Positions 18,909-28,072 of a DNA stretch of 64,000 nt are shown one piece after another. The DNA is from Leifsonia psychrotolerans (lineage in GTDB: Bacteria; Actinomycetota; Actinomycetes; Actinomycetales; Microbacteriaceae). The stretch's first letter is position 1, and each line of letters starts with the position of its first letter. The notes beneath the pieces are model-generated. The model made no database searches and had not been told where the DNA came from. It was given only the letters and a program-made list of their open reading frames with translations. The DNA lies in assembly GCF_013410665.1 (NCBI RefSeq), contig NZ_JACCFM010000001.1:3658001-3722000 (forward strand). Reading direction: 5' to 3'. The position numbers and the translations under genes were made by a program.

Positions 18909-18944
18909 TCCCCCAAGCTTAGTCCGACTAAAATCGACCCCATG
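18906..18944. promoter_or_regulatory. Compact divergent coaA/glmS promoter region
   Basis: The two start codons are separated by 33 bp. On the minus strand TAAGCT (plus coordinates 18916-18921) ends 7 nt before the coaA ATG. On the plus strand TAAAAT (18929-18934) ends 7 nt before the glmS ATG. Both genes would be leaderless and the two -10 boxes lie only 7 bp apart. No -35 consensus is seen on either side; each would fall in or near the opposite start codon. Confidence 0.6.
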
Positions 18945-20792
18945 TGCGGAATCGTGGGATATGTCGGAGAGAGCAAGAGCATTGAGGTACTGATGGGCGG
19001 CCTCGGTCGTTTGGAGTACCGCGGCTATGATTCGGCGGGGATTGCCGTGATCGACTCGGACGGTCACCTAGCCACTGCTAAGCGATCCGGAAAACTCGCC
19101 GCGCTCACCGCCGAGCTGGCGAACCATCCCATCAACAACGGCAGCACGGGTATCGGGCACACGCGCTGGGCGACCCATGGCGGCCCCACCGACGTCAACG
19201 CACACCCGCACCTGGGCGACAATGGCAAGCTCGCGCTCATTCACAACGGCATTATCGAGAACTTCGCCCCGCTCCGCGACGAGCTGCTCGCCGAGGGCTT
19301 CACGTTTGAAAGCGAGACCGACACCGAGGTCGCCGCCGTGCTGCTCGGGCGTGAATACCAGCGCACGGGTGACCTCAGCGAGGCATTCCGCGCCATCGTC
19401 GGCCGCCTCGACGGTGCCTTCACCTTGCTCGCTGTGCACCAAGACCAGCCGGGCGTCGTCGTCGGCGCCCGCCGCAACTCCCCACTCGTGATCGGGCTGG
19501 GCGACGGTGAGAACTTTTTGGGCTCGGATGTTGCCGCATTCGTCGAGTACACCCGACGCGCCGTGGCGATTGGTCAGGATCAAATCGTCACGATCAGCGC
19601 CGATGCTGTGACCGTTACCGACTTTGCCGGTGAGCCAGTCGAGGTCGAGGCGTTCGAGGTCGCCTGGGACGCCTCCGCATCCGACAAGGGCGGCTGGTCG
19701 AGCTTCATGGCCAAGGAAGTCTCCGAGCAGCCGGACGCCGTCGCCAACACCCTGCGCGGACGCATCACCGATGGTGTCGTGACGGTTCCCGAGCTGACCG
19801 CGTTCGGTGATGACATTTTGGCCGGTGTCGGCCGCATCGTGATCGTGGCCTGTGGCACGGCGTCCTACGCCGGCGCTGTAGCCAAATATGCGATCGAGAA
19901 GTGGGCGCGCGTGCCGGTCGATGTGGAGCTCAGTCACGAGTTCCGCTACCGTGAGCCCGTTCTCACCGCTGACACGCTCGTGGTCTCGATCAGTCAATCC
20001 GGCGAAACCATGGACACCCTGATGGCTGTCAAGTACGCCATGGCCGAGGGCACCAAGGCGATCTCGATCTGCAACACGCAGGGTGCGACGATTCCCCGCG
20101 AATCGGATGCCGTGATCTACACGCACGCCGGCCCCGAGGTCGCGGTCGCGTCAACGAAGGCGTTCGTCGCGCAAATCACAGCTCTCTATCTCTTTGCGCT
20201 GCACCTGGCCCGCGTGCGTGGCAGCCTGACTCAGGCTGAACTGAGGGCGCAGGCGGCGCAACTGCAGGCGATTCCGGAGAAAATCCAGATCGTGCTGGGC
20301 GAGGCGCCCGCCATCAAGCAGCTGGCCACCTGGATGAGCGACACCCGTGCGGTGTTGTTCCTCGGCCGCCACGTGGGATTCCCGATCGCGCTCGAGGGGG
20401 CGCTCAAGCTCAAGGAACTCGCCTACATTCACGCGGAGGGATTCGCCGCCGGCGAGCTCAAGCACGGTCCGATCGCTCTCATCGAGCCGGGTCAGCCCGT
20501 CTTCGTCGTCGTACCGAGTCCGCGTGGCTCGGCCCATCTGCACCCCAAGGTCATCTCGAACATTCAGGAGATTCGTGCGCGCGGCGCTCGGATCATCGCG
20601 ATCGCCGAGTTGGGTGACGCCGCCGTGCTGCCCTTTGCAGACACTGTGATTCACATCCCGCTCGCCGCACCGCTCTTCGAGCCGCTGCTGGCGGTGATTC
20701 CGCTGCAGATCTTCGCGATGGAGCTCTCGATCGCGAAGGGTCTCGACGTCGATCAGCCCCGCAACCTCGCGAAGTCCGTGACGGTCGAGTAG
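18942..20792 (+). CDS. glmS: Glutamine-fructose-6-phosphate aminotransferase (isomerizing)
   Basis: It makes glucosamine-6-phosphate from fructose-6-phosphate and glutamine. The N-terminal glutaminase domain begins MCGIVGYVG with the catalytic Cys2, followed by RWATHG and the HNGIIEN motif. Two SIS domains follow (sugar isomerase; [25 protein letters not shown]). The C-terminus [11 protein letters not shown] is conserved. I chose ATG 18942 because Cys must be residue 2. 616 residues. There is no glmS ribozyme upstream. Confidence 0.98.
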   Translation: MCGIVGYVGESKSIEVLMGGLGRLEYRGYDSAGIAVIDSDGHLATAKRSGKLAALTAELANHPINNGSTGIGHTRWATHGGPTDVNAHPHLGDNGKLALIHNGIIENFAPLRDELLAEGFTFESETDTEVAAVLLGREYQRTGDLSEAFRAIVGRLDGAFTLLAVHQDQPGVVVGARRNSPLVIGLGDGENFLGSDVAAFVEYTRRAVAIGQDQIVTISADAVTVTDFAGEPVEVEAFEVAWDASASDKGGWSSFMAKEVSEQPDAVANTLRGRITDGVVTVPELTAFGDDILAGVGRIVIVACGTASYAGAVAKYAIEKWARVPVDVELSHEFRYREPVLTADTLVVSISQSGETMDTLMAVKYAMAEGTKAISICNTQGATIPRESDAVIYTHAGPEVAVASTKAFVAQITALYLFALHLARVRGSLTQAELRAQAAQLQAIPEKIQIVLGEAPAIKQLATWMSDTRAVLFLGRHVGFPIALEGALKLKELAYIHAEGFAAGELKHGPIALIEPGQPVFVVVPSPRGSAHLHPKVISNIQEIRARGARIIAIAELGDAAVLPFADTVIHIPLAAPLFEPLLAVIPLQIFAMELSIAKGLDVDQPRNLAKSVTVE

Positions 20793-20811
20793 AGCCAGCT
20801 CGGAGCACTCG

Positions 20812-21168
20812 ATGATCAAGGGAATCGGCGTGGACATCGTCGATCTGGCCCGATTCGCCCGCCAGATCGAACGCACTCCGCGCCTGATACCGCGCCTGTT
20901 CGCTGAGAGCGAACGGAATCTTCCGGCGCATTCCCTCGCGGCTCGCTTCGCGGCTAAGGAAGCCCTGATCAAAGCACTCGGCGGGAGCGTGGGCGTGACC
21001 TGGCATGAGATGGAGATCGTGCCGGACGCGGAGGGGAACCCGGAGTTCGTGCTGCACGGCGGCGCCCTCGCATCGATTACAGCCCGTGGAATCACCAGCC
21101 TGCACCTGTCGATGACGCATGATGCCGGGGTCGCCTGCGCGTTCGTCGTCGCGGAGGGCAACGCATGA
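20812..21168 (+). CDS. acpS: Holo-ACP synthase
   Basis: It transfers 4'-phosphopantetheine from CoA to acyl carrier protein. The 118-residue product has the AcpS-type motifs GIGVDIVDLARFAR (Mg-binding Asp) and LAARFAAKEALIKALGG (Glu/Lys). It follows glmS by 19 bp with GGAG upstream of the ATG, and overlaps alr by 4 nt. Confidence 0.95.
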   Translation: MIKGIGVDIVDLARFARQIERTPRLIPRLFAESERNLPAHSLAARFAAKEALIKALGGSVGVTWHEMEIVPDAEGNPEFVLHGGALASITARGITSLHLSMTHDAGVACAFVVAEGNA

Positions 21169-22283
21169 ACGAATTTCGCGCCGCAGTGATCGACCTCGAT
21201 GCCGTGACGGCCAACATCCGTCATCTTCGCGATGTGATCGGCACCCCGCACACTATGGCGGTTGTGAAGGCCAACGCGTATGGCCACGGCGCGGTGCGAG
21301 TGGCTGCCACAGCCCTGGCTGCGGGCGTCGATTGGTTGGGCGTCGCCGATATCGCCGAGGCGCTGGAATTGCGCCAGGCCGGCATCAGCGCCCCGGTACT
21401 GGCCTGGCTGCACGGCCCGGATGCCGACTTCACGGCGGCCATCGCAGCCGACGTCGACCTCGGGCTGTCGTCGACTGCGCAGCTGCACCAGGTCGCCGAG
21501 TCCGCCGCTGCGCTCGGACGCACCGCACAGATTCAGCTGAAGCTCGAGACCGGTCTCAGCCGTAACGGTGTGCATGAGTCCGACTGGGCGGCGGTGTTCG
21601 CGCTCGCTGCGGAGCTGGAGCGCTCGGGGCAGGTGCGGGTGCGTGGCATTATGAGCCACCTCTCAAATACGTCGCCCGACGACGACTCTCGGGCGAACGC
21701 ACTGTTCGAGCGGGGGCTTGCCCAGGCAATTGCGGCCGGCTTGAATCCGACCCTGGCGCATCTGGCATCGACGGCCGGAGCACTGCGCTGCGCTGCGACG
21801 AGGCATTCGATGGTGCGGCTCGGCATCGGCATCTACGGTCTGTCGCCCTTCGACGACGCGAGTTCGCGTGACCTGGGGCTCAGGCCGGCTATGACGCTGC
21901 GCGGACAGATCGCCGCCGTACGCCGCGTTCCAGCCGGGGCCGGCGTCTCCTACGACTACACCTGGCGCAGCCCAGAAGAGACGACTCTCGCCCTGGTGCC
22001 TCTCGGCTATGCCGACGGTGTGCCGCGGCAGGCCTCGGGCCGGGCGAGCGTGCGGATCGGCACGGCGGACTATCCGGTTGTTGGTCGCATCGCGATGGAT
22101 CAGTTCGTCGTGAACGTCGGCAACGCCGCCGTCGCGGTCGGAGACGATATCGTGCTGTTCGGCGATCCAGAGCTGGGCGAGCCCGGCGCGGTCGACTGGG
22201 CGGACGCCGCCAGCACCGTCAACTACGACATCGTCACTCGCATCGGCAACCGCGTGCCCCGGGTCTACACAGGCGGCGCTTAG
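21165..22283 (+). CDS. alr: Alanine racemase
   Basis: A PLP enzyme that interconverts L- and D-alanine for peptidoglycan. The PLP lysine is about residue 35 in VVKANAYGHGAVRVA. LETGLSRNGV, the catalytic Tyr region GAGVSYDYTWRSPEETTLALVPLGYADGV and GRIAMDQFVVNVG complete the signature. The 372-residue length is normal. ATGA overlap with acpS; tsaE follows after 2 nt. acpS-alr-tsaE is a common actinobacterial order. Confidence 0.97.
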   Translation: MNEFRAAVIDLDAVTANIRHLRDVIGTPHTMAVVKANAYGHGAVRVAATALAAGVDWLGVADIAEALELRQAGISAPVLAWLHGPDADFTAAIAADVDLGLSSTAQLHQVAESAAALGRTAQIQLKLETGLSRNGVHESDWAAVFALAAELERSGQVRVRGIMSHLSNTSPDDDSRANALFERGLAQAIAAGLNPTLAHLASTAGALRCAATRHSMVRLGIGIYGLSPFDDASSRDLGLRPAMTLRGQIAAVRRVPAGAGVSYDYTWRSPEETTLALVPLGYADGVPRQASGRASVRIGTADYPVVGRIAMDQFVVNVGNAAVAVGDDIVLFGDPELGEPGAVDWADAASTVNYDIVTRIGNRVPRVYTGGA

Positions 22284-22285
22284 CA

Positions 22286-22843
22286 ATGCAGATCACCATT
22301 GCCGATGCCGACGGGATGCACGACTTTGGCATGCGCCTTGCCGAGCAGCTGCGTGCCGGCGATCTGATCGTGCTGACCGGCCCGCTCGGCGCCGGAAAGA
22401 CCACTCTGACTCGAGGTCTCGGGGAGGGGCTGGGCGTGCGCGGGTCTGTGACCAGCCCCACGTTCGTGCTCGCCCGCACTCATCCGAGTGTCGTCGGGGG
22501 ACCCCCGCTTGTGCACGTCGACGCGTACCGGCTGTCGACGCCCGTCGAACTCGACGACCTCGACATCGACTTTGTGCACTCCATCGTCGTGATCGAGTGG
22601 GGCAGGGGGATGCTGGACGGTGTGACGGATTCCTGGCTCGACATTGAGATCGTGCGACCGCTCGGGGCATCGCAGGCCAGCCCCGATGCGGATGCCTCGG
22701 CAGCGGATGCCTCGGCAGCGGAATCCGCGGGTGTCATCGAGGTGCACGACGTCGATGAACCCCGCACTGTGACGATCACGGCTCACGGCCCCCGCTGGCC
22801 AGCCGCGCCCGCGTTCGAACTCGCCCGGCACCCAAGCGAATAG
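22286..22843 (+). CDS. tsaE: tRNA t6A biosynthesis ATPase TsaE
   Basis: TsaE is the ATPase that supports t6A37 synthesis together with TsaB and TsaD. It carries the P-loop GPLGAGKTTLTRGLGEGLG, the SPTFVLART switch region and the Walker B-like IVVIEWGRGM. At 185 residues it is longer than the usual ~150 because of an Ala/Asp/Ser-rich low-complexity insertion (about residues 130-150, ASPDADASAADASAAESAG) before the last strand. The -10 of tsaB overlaps its stop codon. Confidence 0.93.
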   Translation: MQITIADADGMHDFGMRLAEQLRAGDLIVLTGPLGAGKTTLTRGLGEGLGVRGSVTSPTFVLARTHPSVVGGPPLVHVDAYRLSTPVELDDLDIDFVHSIVVIEWGRGMLDGVTDSWLDIEIVRPLGASQASPDADASAADASAAESAGVIEVHDVDEPRTVTITAHGPRWPAAPAFELARHPSE

Positions 22844-22846
22844 GCT
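22841..22846 (+). promoter_or_regulatory. Internal -10 element for leaderless tsaB
   Basis: TAGGCT includes the tsaE stop codon TAG (22841-22843) and ends 6 nt before the GTG of tsaB. It implies a separate leaderless transcript tsaB-rimI-tsaD inside the acpS-to-tsaD run. Confidence 0.5.
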
Positions 22847-22852
22847 GAACCC

Positions 22853-23485
22853 GTGCTTCTTGCCATTGATACCTCCGCCGGAACGAGTGTCGCCGTCGTC
22901 GACCGCGAGCGCGGAGTTCTTGCCGAACGCGGCGTCGCCGACACCATGCGTCATGCCGAGGTGATCGGCACGTTGATCGCCGAATGCCTTGCAGAGGCGA
23001 GCGTCACGGTTGCCGAGCTCTCGGCCGTGGCTGGCGGAATGGGCCCCGGCCCGTTCACCGGTCTACGCGTGGGCATCGCCGCGGCCCGCGTCTTCGCGCT
23101 CGGGGCGGGCAAGCCGTTCATTCCCCTCGTGAGCCACGACGCGATCGCCTACGGCCGCTACCGCGCCGGGCACACTGGTGCGTTGCTCGTCGTCACCGAT
23201 GCCCGTCGCCGCGAGGTCTATTGGTCCGCGTACAGCGGGGCGGATGCCGTGGGCCTGCCCGTGCGCATCGGCGACCCGGGTCTCGCCAAGCCCGCTGAAC
23301 TGCTCGAAGCCGACTGGCCGCATGCCGGAATGTTCCGCGTCGACGAGCCCGTCGTCTCTGCCGGAGACCTCGGCATGGTCGCCGAACTCAGCTGGGCCGC
23401 TGGGCGCGCGTTCGCCGCCGATGAGCCGCTTTACCTGCGTTCCCCCGACGTCACGCTGTCGGCCGGCCCGAAGCGAGTGAGCTAG
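22853..23485 (+). CDS. tsaB: tRNA t6A biosynthesis protein TsaB
   Basis: TsaB is the inactive ASKHA-fold partner that forms a heterodimer with TsaD. The 210-residue protein shows LAIDTSAGTSVAVVD at the N-terminus and GGMGPGPFTGLRVGIAAARVFALG. It starts with GTG 22853 without a ribosome binding site, in line with a leaderless mRNA. rimI follows with a 1-base overlap. Confidence 0.94.
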   Translation: MLLAIDTSAGTSVAVVDRERGVLAERGVADTMRHAEVIGTLIAECLAEASVTVAELSAVAGGMGPGPFTGLRVGIAAARVFALGAGKPFIPLVSHDAIAYGRYRAGHTGALLVVTDARRREVYWSAYSGADAVGLPVRIGDPGLAKPAELLEADWPHAGMFRVDEPVVSAGDLGMVAELSWAAGRAFAADEPLYLRSPDVTLSAGPKRVS

Positions 23486-24003
23486 TGGCCTGGCAGCTGC
23501 GCCGCGCCCACGTCGACGACGTCGACGCCATCATGGTGCTTGAGACCGCGCTGTTCGAGAATGATGCCTGGTCGCCGGCCATGATGGCCCGGGACATCGC
23601 CGATCCGGCCTGCTATTACCTGGTCGCTTTTCCGCCCGACGAACCCGAACGCATCGAGGCGTACGCCGGGCTGCTCGCGCCGCGCGGGGCGAACCAGGGC
23701 GATATCCAGACCATCGGGGTCACCGAATCCGCGCGCGGCAAGGGGCTCGGCCGCACGCTTATGCAGGCCCTGATCGCCGAAGGCTACAAACGGGGCGCTC
23801 GCGAGATCTTTCTCGAGGTGCGTGCCGACAATCCATCGGCGCAACGCCTGTACACACGCCTCGGCTTCGACGAACTCGGCGTGCGACGCGGCTACTATCA
23901 GCCCGATAACGTCGACGCTGTCGTGATGCGGTTGACGATCGTGCCGCCGCACGCGGCACTCGCCGACGCTCTCCCCCTGGTAAACCCAAAGGAATCCCTA
24001 TGA
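23485..24003 (+). CDS. rimI: Ribosomal protein S18-alanine N-acetyltransferase-like GNAT
   Basis: A 172-residue GNAT-fold protein. The acetyl-CoA binding motif is [22 protein letters not shown], followed by [30 protein letters not shown], the RimI-type C-terminal segment. RimI acetylates the N-terminal Ala of S18 in E. coli, but GNATs in this t6A neighbourhood may have other targets. GTG start overlapping the tsaB stop; overlaps tsaD by 4 nt. Confidence 0.88.
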   Translation: MAWQLRRAHVDDVDAIMVLETALFENDAWSPAMMARDIADPACYYLVAFPPDEPERIEAYAGLLAPRGANQGDIQTIGVTESARGKGLGRTLMQALIAEGYKRGAREIFLEVRADNPSAQRLYTRLGFDELGVRRGYYQPDNVDAVVMRLTIVPPHAALADALPLVNPKESL

Positions 24004-25070
24004 ACCGGGTCAACCCGCTCGTCCTCGGTATCGAGACGTCGTGCGACGAGACCGGGATCGGAATCGTGCGTGGTACCACGCTGCTTTCGAACACGATTGC
24101 CTCGTCGATGGATCAGCATGCCCGCTACGGCGGCGTCGTTCCGGAGGTCGCCGCCCGCGCCCATCTCGAGGAGATCATCCCGTCGATCGAGGCGGCCGTG
24201 GCCGAGGCCGGCATCCGTCTCGACGACATCGACGCCATCGCCGTGACGAACGGACCGGGCCTGGCCGGCGCGTTGATGGTGGGTGTTGGCGCGGCCAAGG
24301 CACTCGCGGTGTCGCTCGGCAAGCCCATCTATGCCGTCAATCACCTGGTCGGGCACGTCGGCGCCGATCTGCTGCAGAATCCGGAATCGGATGCCGGGGC
24401 CACGTCCCTCGAATACCCGACGATCGCGCTGCTGGTGTCCGGCGGGCACACGGCGCTTCTGCTGGTGCGAGATCTCGTCTCCGACGTCGAACTACTCGGC
24501 GAGACGATCGACGATGCCGCGGGGGAAGCGTTCGACAAAGTTGCCCGAGTGCTCGGCCTGCCGTATCCCGGCGGCCCGCAGATCGACCGTGTGGCGGCAG
24601 TGGGAAACCCGAAGGCCATCCGGTTTCCCCGCGGGCTCAGCCTGCCCAAAGACATGGCCAAGCACCGCTACGACTTCTCATTCTCGGGATTGAAGACGGC
24701 GGTGGCGCGCTGGGTCGAGGCGCGTCAGGATGCCGGTGATGACGTTCCCATCGCGGATGTCGCGGCGAGCTTCCGGGAGGCCGTGGTCGATGTGTTGCTC
24801 ACGAAAGCTGTTGCGGCCTGCACGGACTACGACGTGCCGCGACTGCTGCTTGGTGGGGGTGTCATCGCTAATGCGCGGCTCCGCGAGGTTGCTGCGGAGC
24901 GCACCAGTGCTGCGGGGATTGACCTACGCATCCCACCTCTGTCGCTCTGCACCGATAACGGGGCGATGATCGCCGCACTCGGCGCCCAGCTGATCATGGC
25001 CGGGCATGCGCCGTCGAACCTGGAATTCGGTGCGGATTCCACCCTCCCGGTATCGGAGATTCAGGCCTGA
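24000..25070 (+). CDS. tsaD: tRNA N6-threonylcarbamoyltransferase TsaD
   Basis: TsaD transfers the threonylcarbamoyl group to A37 of ANN-decoding tRNAs. The 356-residue protein has [15 protein letters not shown], the metal-binding HLVGH (in [15 protein letters not shown]), [36 protein letters not shown] and the [15 protein letters not shown] motif. It ends the tsaE-tsaB-rimI-tsaD run. A ribosome binding site AAAGGA lies upstream. Confidence 0.97.
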   Translation: MNRVNPLVLGIETSCDETGIGIVRGTTLLSNTIASSMDQHARYGGVVPEVAARAHLEEIIPSIEAAVAEAGIRLDDIDAIAVTNGPGLAGALMVGVGAAKALAVSLGKPIYAVNHLVGHVGADLLQNPESDAGATSLEYPTIALLVSGGHTALLLVRDLVSDVELLGETIDDAAGEAFDKVARVLGLPYPGGPQIDRVAAVGNPKAIRFPRGLSLPKDMAKHRYDFSFSGLKTAVARWVEARQDAGDDVPIADVAASFREAVVDVLLTKAVAACTDYDVPRLLLGGGVIANARLREVAAERTSAAGIDLRIPPLSLCTDNGAMIAALGAQLIMAGHAPSNLEFGADSTLPVSEIQA

Positions 25071-25194
25071 CGCGCACTCGCGTTCCGGGGCGGGTTGCGC
25101 CGTTTGGCGTGCGGGGGAGTAGCGTTGGGAGACGTGGTGGTGTCGAACCGAGACCACCTGCACGACGCCGCCCTGACGAGAAGGAGTCCCTCGC

Positions 25195-25704
25195 ATGACC
25201 GACCCCACCCTGCCGAACGACGCCGCATCCGCTGTGCCGCCCACCACACCTCCGATTTCCGACGCTCCGACGTCTGAGGCGCCGTCGGCCGCTCCAGCAG
25301 ATGCTGCTCCGTCGGCTGCCCCGACGTATGGCGCACAGCCGGCTACCCCGACGTATGCTGCACCGCCGGCTTACAACGCACAGCCGGCCCCGGGCGCACC
25401 GGCCTATGGCGCCGCACCGACCATGCAGCCGGGTTACGCTCAGCCTGTTCCTGCGGCCCCCGCTGGATCGACGTATAACGTGCTCGCGATCATCTCGCTG
25501 GTCTCTGCGTTTTTCTTCAACCTCGTCGCCATCATTACCGGGCACATTGCACTCAGCCAGATCAAGCGCACCGGCGAGAACGGGCGCGGTCTCGCGATCG
25601 CTGGAGTCGTCATTGGCTATGTGTCGCTGGCCGTCTCGATCCTTGTGGGGGCGCTCTTTATCATCGGGATGATCGCCGCGGGGAGCTACTCCAGCACGTA
25701 CTAG
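25195..25704 (+). CDS. DUF4190-type small membrane protein with Pro/Ala-rich N-terminus
   Basis: A 169-residue protein. The first ~95 residues are disordered and rich in Pro, Ala, Tyr and Gln (repeats like AAPTYGAQPATPTYAAPPAY). The C-terminal ~75 residues have two membrane helices around ITGHIALSQIKRTGENGRGLAIAGVVIGY, the hallmark of DUF4190. The function of the family is unknown. GAAGGAG precedes the ATG. It is the first of three adjacent genes of the same general design. Confidence 0.8.
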   Translation: MTDPTLPNDAASAVPPTTPPISDAPTSEAPSAAPADAAPSAAPTYGAQPATPTYAAPPAYNAQPAPGAPAYGAAPTMQPGYAQPVPAAPAGSTYNVLAIISLVSAFFFNLVAIITGHIALSQIKRTGENGRGLAIAGVVIGYVSLAVSILVGALFIIGMIAAGSYSSTY

Positions 25705-25739
25705 TGTCGAAAAATGGCATGTGAAAGGAATGAACTCTC

Positions 25740-26297
25740 ATGAGTGATCCAAACACGCCCAATGTGCCACCGGTGCCCGAGGTGCCCGATGTGCCACAGG
25801 TCCCCGATGTGCCGCAGGTTCCGGATTTCCCTGAAGTCCCGAACCTGGCGGCACCGGTTTCCGTCGCGATGACGCCTCCGCCTTCAGGATCGCCACCGCA
25901 ATATGGTGCGCCGCCTCCGGCAGCACCGCCGCAGCAGTATGCACCCTCGCAGTATGCGCCACCGCCGGGGGTCCCGGCATATTCCTTCTCTGCCCCGGGG
26001 CCGGCCGTGAAACAGCCGGTTCTGGGAATCATTTCGTTGATCGCCGGAATCATCGGTCTGATCGGATTTCCGATCGTTGGGTTCATCCCGATCGTCGGGG
26101 GCATTCTCGGCCTCTTCATTCCGGCTGCTGCCGTCATTCTCGGATTCCTGAGCAAGTCGAAAGAGCCGTCGGCCAAGGCGTTCTGGCTGACCGGTCTCAT
26201 CACCGGCTTCGTCGGAATAGTTCTTGCGCTCGGCAGCATCCTGGTGTGGGTGATACTTCTGGCCACAGGCTTCGGTTCGTCGGGATATATATACTGA
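25740..26297 (+). CDS. DUF4190-like membrane protein with Val-Pro repeat N-terminus
   Basis: A 185-residue protein. The N-terminus has a short repeat of the form VP-x-VP (VPPVPEVPDVPQVPDVPQVP) and then a Pro/Gln/Tyr-rich stretch. The C-terminal half has three hydrophobic segments around a glycine-rich GLIGFPIVGFIPIVGGILGLFIPAAAVILGFLSKSKEP. It resembles DUF4190 only loosely. Function unknown. It follows the first DUF4190 gene by 35 bp and is probably co-transcribed with it. Confidence 0.72.
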   Translation: MSDPNTPNVPPVPEVPDVPQVPDVPQVPDFPEVPNLAAPVSVAMTPPPSGSPPQYGAPPPAAPPQQYAPSQYAPPPGVPAYSFSAPGPAVKQPVLGIISLIAGIIGLIGFPIVGFIPIVGGILGLFIPAAAVILGFLSKSKEPSAKAFWLTGLITGFVGIVLALGSILVWVILLATGFGSSGYIY

Positions 26298-26356
26298 CGT
26301 GATGCCGACCGCTGGCTGCCGAACGGTGAAGACGGGGATTGTGCAAAGGGGTGGCC

Positions 26357-26770
26357 ATGACTGATACGCGTGGCGAGCAAACAGAATCGAATGGATCTTT
26401 TCAGTTCGATCTCACGCGCGATCCCGCTCCAATCACCGGACAAATCGAGTACGACTCGACGGTGACGGCGCCCACGGAATGGGTTCCGTACGTCTACGCC
26501 TCAGAAAACGCTCGGTTGCGCCCCGCGCCCCGCGCCTTCTCGATCGCCGCGCTCGTGTGTGGAACCCTCGGGCTGTTGCTTGGACTGTTTGGAGTCTGGG
26601 GGGGACCATTGGCATTCATCGCCGTGATGTTGGGGCTTCTCGCACGCAACCGCGAGCCGCTGGCCCGGCCGCGTTGGGGGTACGGCGTCGCTACGGGGCT
26701 CATCGGTCTAGCGTTCACGGGTCTGTGGATTGCCGTCGTTTCGAAGGGCATGTCCGCACTCACCGTGTGA
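26357..26770 (+). CDS. Small membrane protein, third of the DUF4190-like cluster
   Basis: A 137-residue protein with a polar N-terminus (~55 residues) and two hydrophobic segments separated by LGLLARNREPLARPRWGYGVATGLIGL, a spacing like DUF4190. I chose ATG 26357 (MTDTRGEQTE) because of the purine-rich AAAGGGG ~6 nt upstream. The stop lies 4 bp from the 3' end of the convergent methyltransferase gene. Function unknown. Confidence 0.7.
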   Translation: MTDTRGEQTESNGSFQFDLTRDPAPITGQIEYDSTVTAPTEWVPYVYASENARLRPAPRAFSIAALVCGTLGLLLGLFGVWGGPLAFIAVMLGLLARNREPLARPRWGYGVATGLIGLAFTGLWIAVVSKGMSALTV

Positions 26771-26774
26771 GGGT

Positions 26775-27959
26775 TCACACGCGCTCGACGAGAAGCGCCA
26801 CCCGATGGCCTGCGGCACGGGTGAGTATCAGCGTCGCCGAGGTCGTGCCCTTGAGCTTCAGCCGAGTGCGCAACGTTGCCGGGTCAATGTCAACGCCGCG
26901 CTTCTTGATCTCGAGCGTGCCGATCCCGCGCTCCGCAAGCGCAAGACGCAGCTTCTTCTCGTCGAACGGCAGAACGTCGAGAACACGGAAAGCCGTGGCG
27001 AAGGGTGTGTGCTGCACGGTTTCCGCGGTCAGGTAGGCGATGCCCTCACTCAGCATCCCGGCGTCCAGGCTGCGGGCGAGGTCGCCGATCAGCCGGGCTC
27101 GGATGACGGCCCCATCGGGCTCGTAAAGATACTCGCCAAGGGGAACCACCGCGGCATCCTCACTGTCGGCAGCCGCGGTGAGCTCGGCGGGCCCTTCCGG
27201 ACGCAGCACGAGTGCTGCCCGACGGATGCCGTCGCGTGCCAGAACGCCGAACCACAGACCCATCTCCACCAGGGCCCCATTGACCGAGATCCATTGGGCC
27301 TCTGCCTCGGCCGGGATCTGGTCACGGTCATGCCCCGGACCGAGCTTGACGCCAATCGGAAGTCGCTTCGCGAGGTCGAACACGAAGTTGAGCGAGGGGG
27401 AGTAGTCCTCGGGGTTCAGCCGCGAGGTGTTGCTGTGCCCGCTGGTGCGCCGGGCGGGGTCGAGCCAGGCTGCATCACACTCAGAGAGGTCGAACGATTC
27501 GGCGTCGCTGTGCACCACGGTTGCCGCAGGGAACGGTGCCAGATTGAAGCTCGCGATGGCGGCGGTCACCTCGTCGGCGTCAACGGCGGTGACGATCAGG
27601 TCCATTGCCGCCAGTGCCAGAGCATCCCCGCCGATGCCCGACCCGAGGTCGGCGACGCGCGTCAGGCCGGCTGCCGCGAAACGGCCGGCGTGCAGTGCGG
27701 CGACCTTCAACCGGGTGGCCTGCTCGAGACCGGCTTCGGTGAAAAGCATGCGGCTGGCGAACTCGCCGAACTTGGGCACCGCTTTCGCCCGCAGTTTTGA
27801 TTGGCTGAGTACGGCAGAGACCAGGCCGGGTGCGTGGCCCGCTTTGCGCAGATCACTGACCATTTTTACGACGTCGGACGCCGGTTCGTAGGGGGGGAGT
27901 GAGTCGAGAAGACGCAGCCCCTCGGGCGACAGCAGCTCGACGAGCTCAGAGCGATCCAT
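26775..27959 (-). CDS. Class I SAM-dependent methyltransferase with THUMP-like C-terminal domain
   Basis: A 394-residue protein. A Rossmann methyltransferase core starts near residue 95 (VADLGSGIGGDALALAAMDLIVTAVDADEVTAAI) and has a DPARRT motif at about residue 168. The C-terminal ~80 residues (RALAERGIGTLEIKKRGVDIDPATLRTRLKLKG) match the THUMP-like domain of actinobacterial proteins. An RNA substrate is likely by analogy but not shown. The ATG at 27959 has TAAGTT 6 nt upstream and no ribosome binding site. Confidence 0.85.
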   Translation of the reverse strand: MDRSELVELLSPEGLRLLDSLPPYEPASDVVKMVSDLRKAGHAPGLVSAVLSQSKLRAKAVPKFGEFASRMLFTEAGLEQATRLKVAALHAGRFAAAGLTRVADLGSGIGGDALALAAMDLIVTAVDADEVTAAIASFNLAPFPAATVVHSDAESFDLSECDAAWLDPARRTSGHSNTSRLNPEDYSPSLNFVFDLAKRLPIGVKLGPGHDRDQIPAEAEAQWISVNGALVEMGLWFGVLARDGIRRAALVLRPEGPAELTAAADSEDAAVVPLGEYLYEPDGAVIRARLIGDLARSLDAGMLSEGIAYLTAETVQHTPFATAFRVLDVLPFDEKKLRLALAERGIGTLEIKKRGVDIDPATLRTRLKLKGTTSATLILTRAAGHRVALLVERV

Positions 27960-27965
27960 CGTGCC

Positions 27966-27971
27966 AACTTA
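27966..27971 (-). promoter_or_regulatory. -10 element of the THUMP-like methyltransferase, leaderless
   Basis: On the minus strand TAAGTT ends 6 nt before the ATG at 27959, the spacing seen at other leaderless genes in this window. It lies ~55 bp from the first CIRCE element of the divergent groES gene. Confidence 0.5.
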
Positions 27972-28026
27972 CCAAGCGAGTCAGGTTGTTCGCGGTGAGA
28001 AGTTGCGACTCGGCAGTGTCGCGTCT

Positions 28027-28053
28027 CTGGCACTCACGTTGCGTGAGTGCCAG
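28027..28053 (+). promoter_or_regulatory. CIRCE element 1 (HrcA operator)
   Basis: CTGGCACTC-N9-GAGTGCCAG is a perfect inverted repeat with the CIRCE spacing. It differs from the consensus TTAGCACTC-N9-GAGTGCTAA only at the outer positions. It overlaps the -35 of the groES promoter, so bound HrcA would block polymerase. Confidence 0.9.
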
Positions 28054-28067
28054 AATCGCCCTAAACT
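28039..28067 (+). promoter_or_regulatory. groES promoter
   Basis: TTGCGT (28039-28044), a 17-bp spacer and TAAACT (28062-28067). The start site would be near 28074, inside the second CIRCE element. The leader is ~60 nt. Confidence 0.7.
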
Positions 28068-28072
28068 CGGTC

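Noticed and set aside
18909..18941. glmS ribozyme upstream of glmS
   Set aside because: Only 33 bp separate the divergent genes and glmS appears leaderless, so there is no room for the ribozyme, which is a Firmicutes feature.
18909..19067. N-terminal extension of CoaA into glmS
   Set aside because: The extended frame overlaps the glmS start and coding region; MSEQGAS at 18908 gives the normal family length and has its own -10 box.
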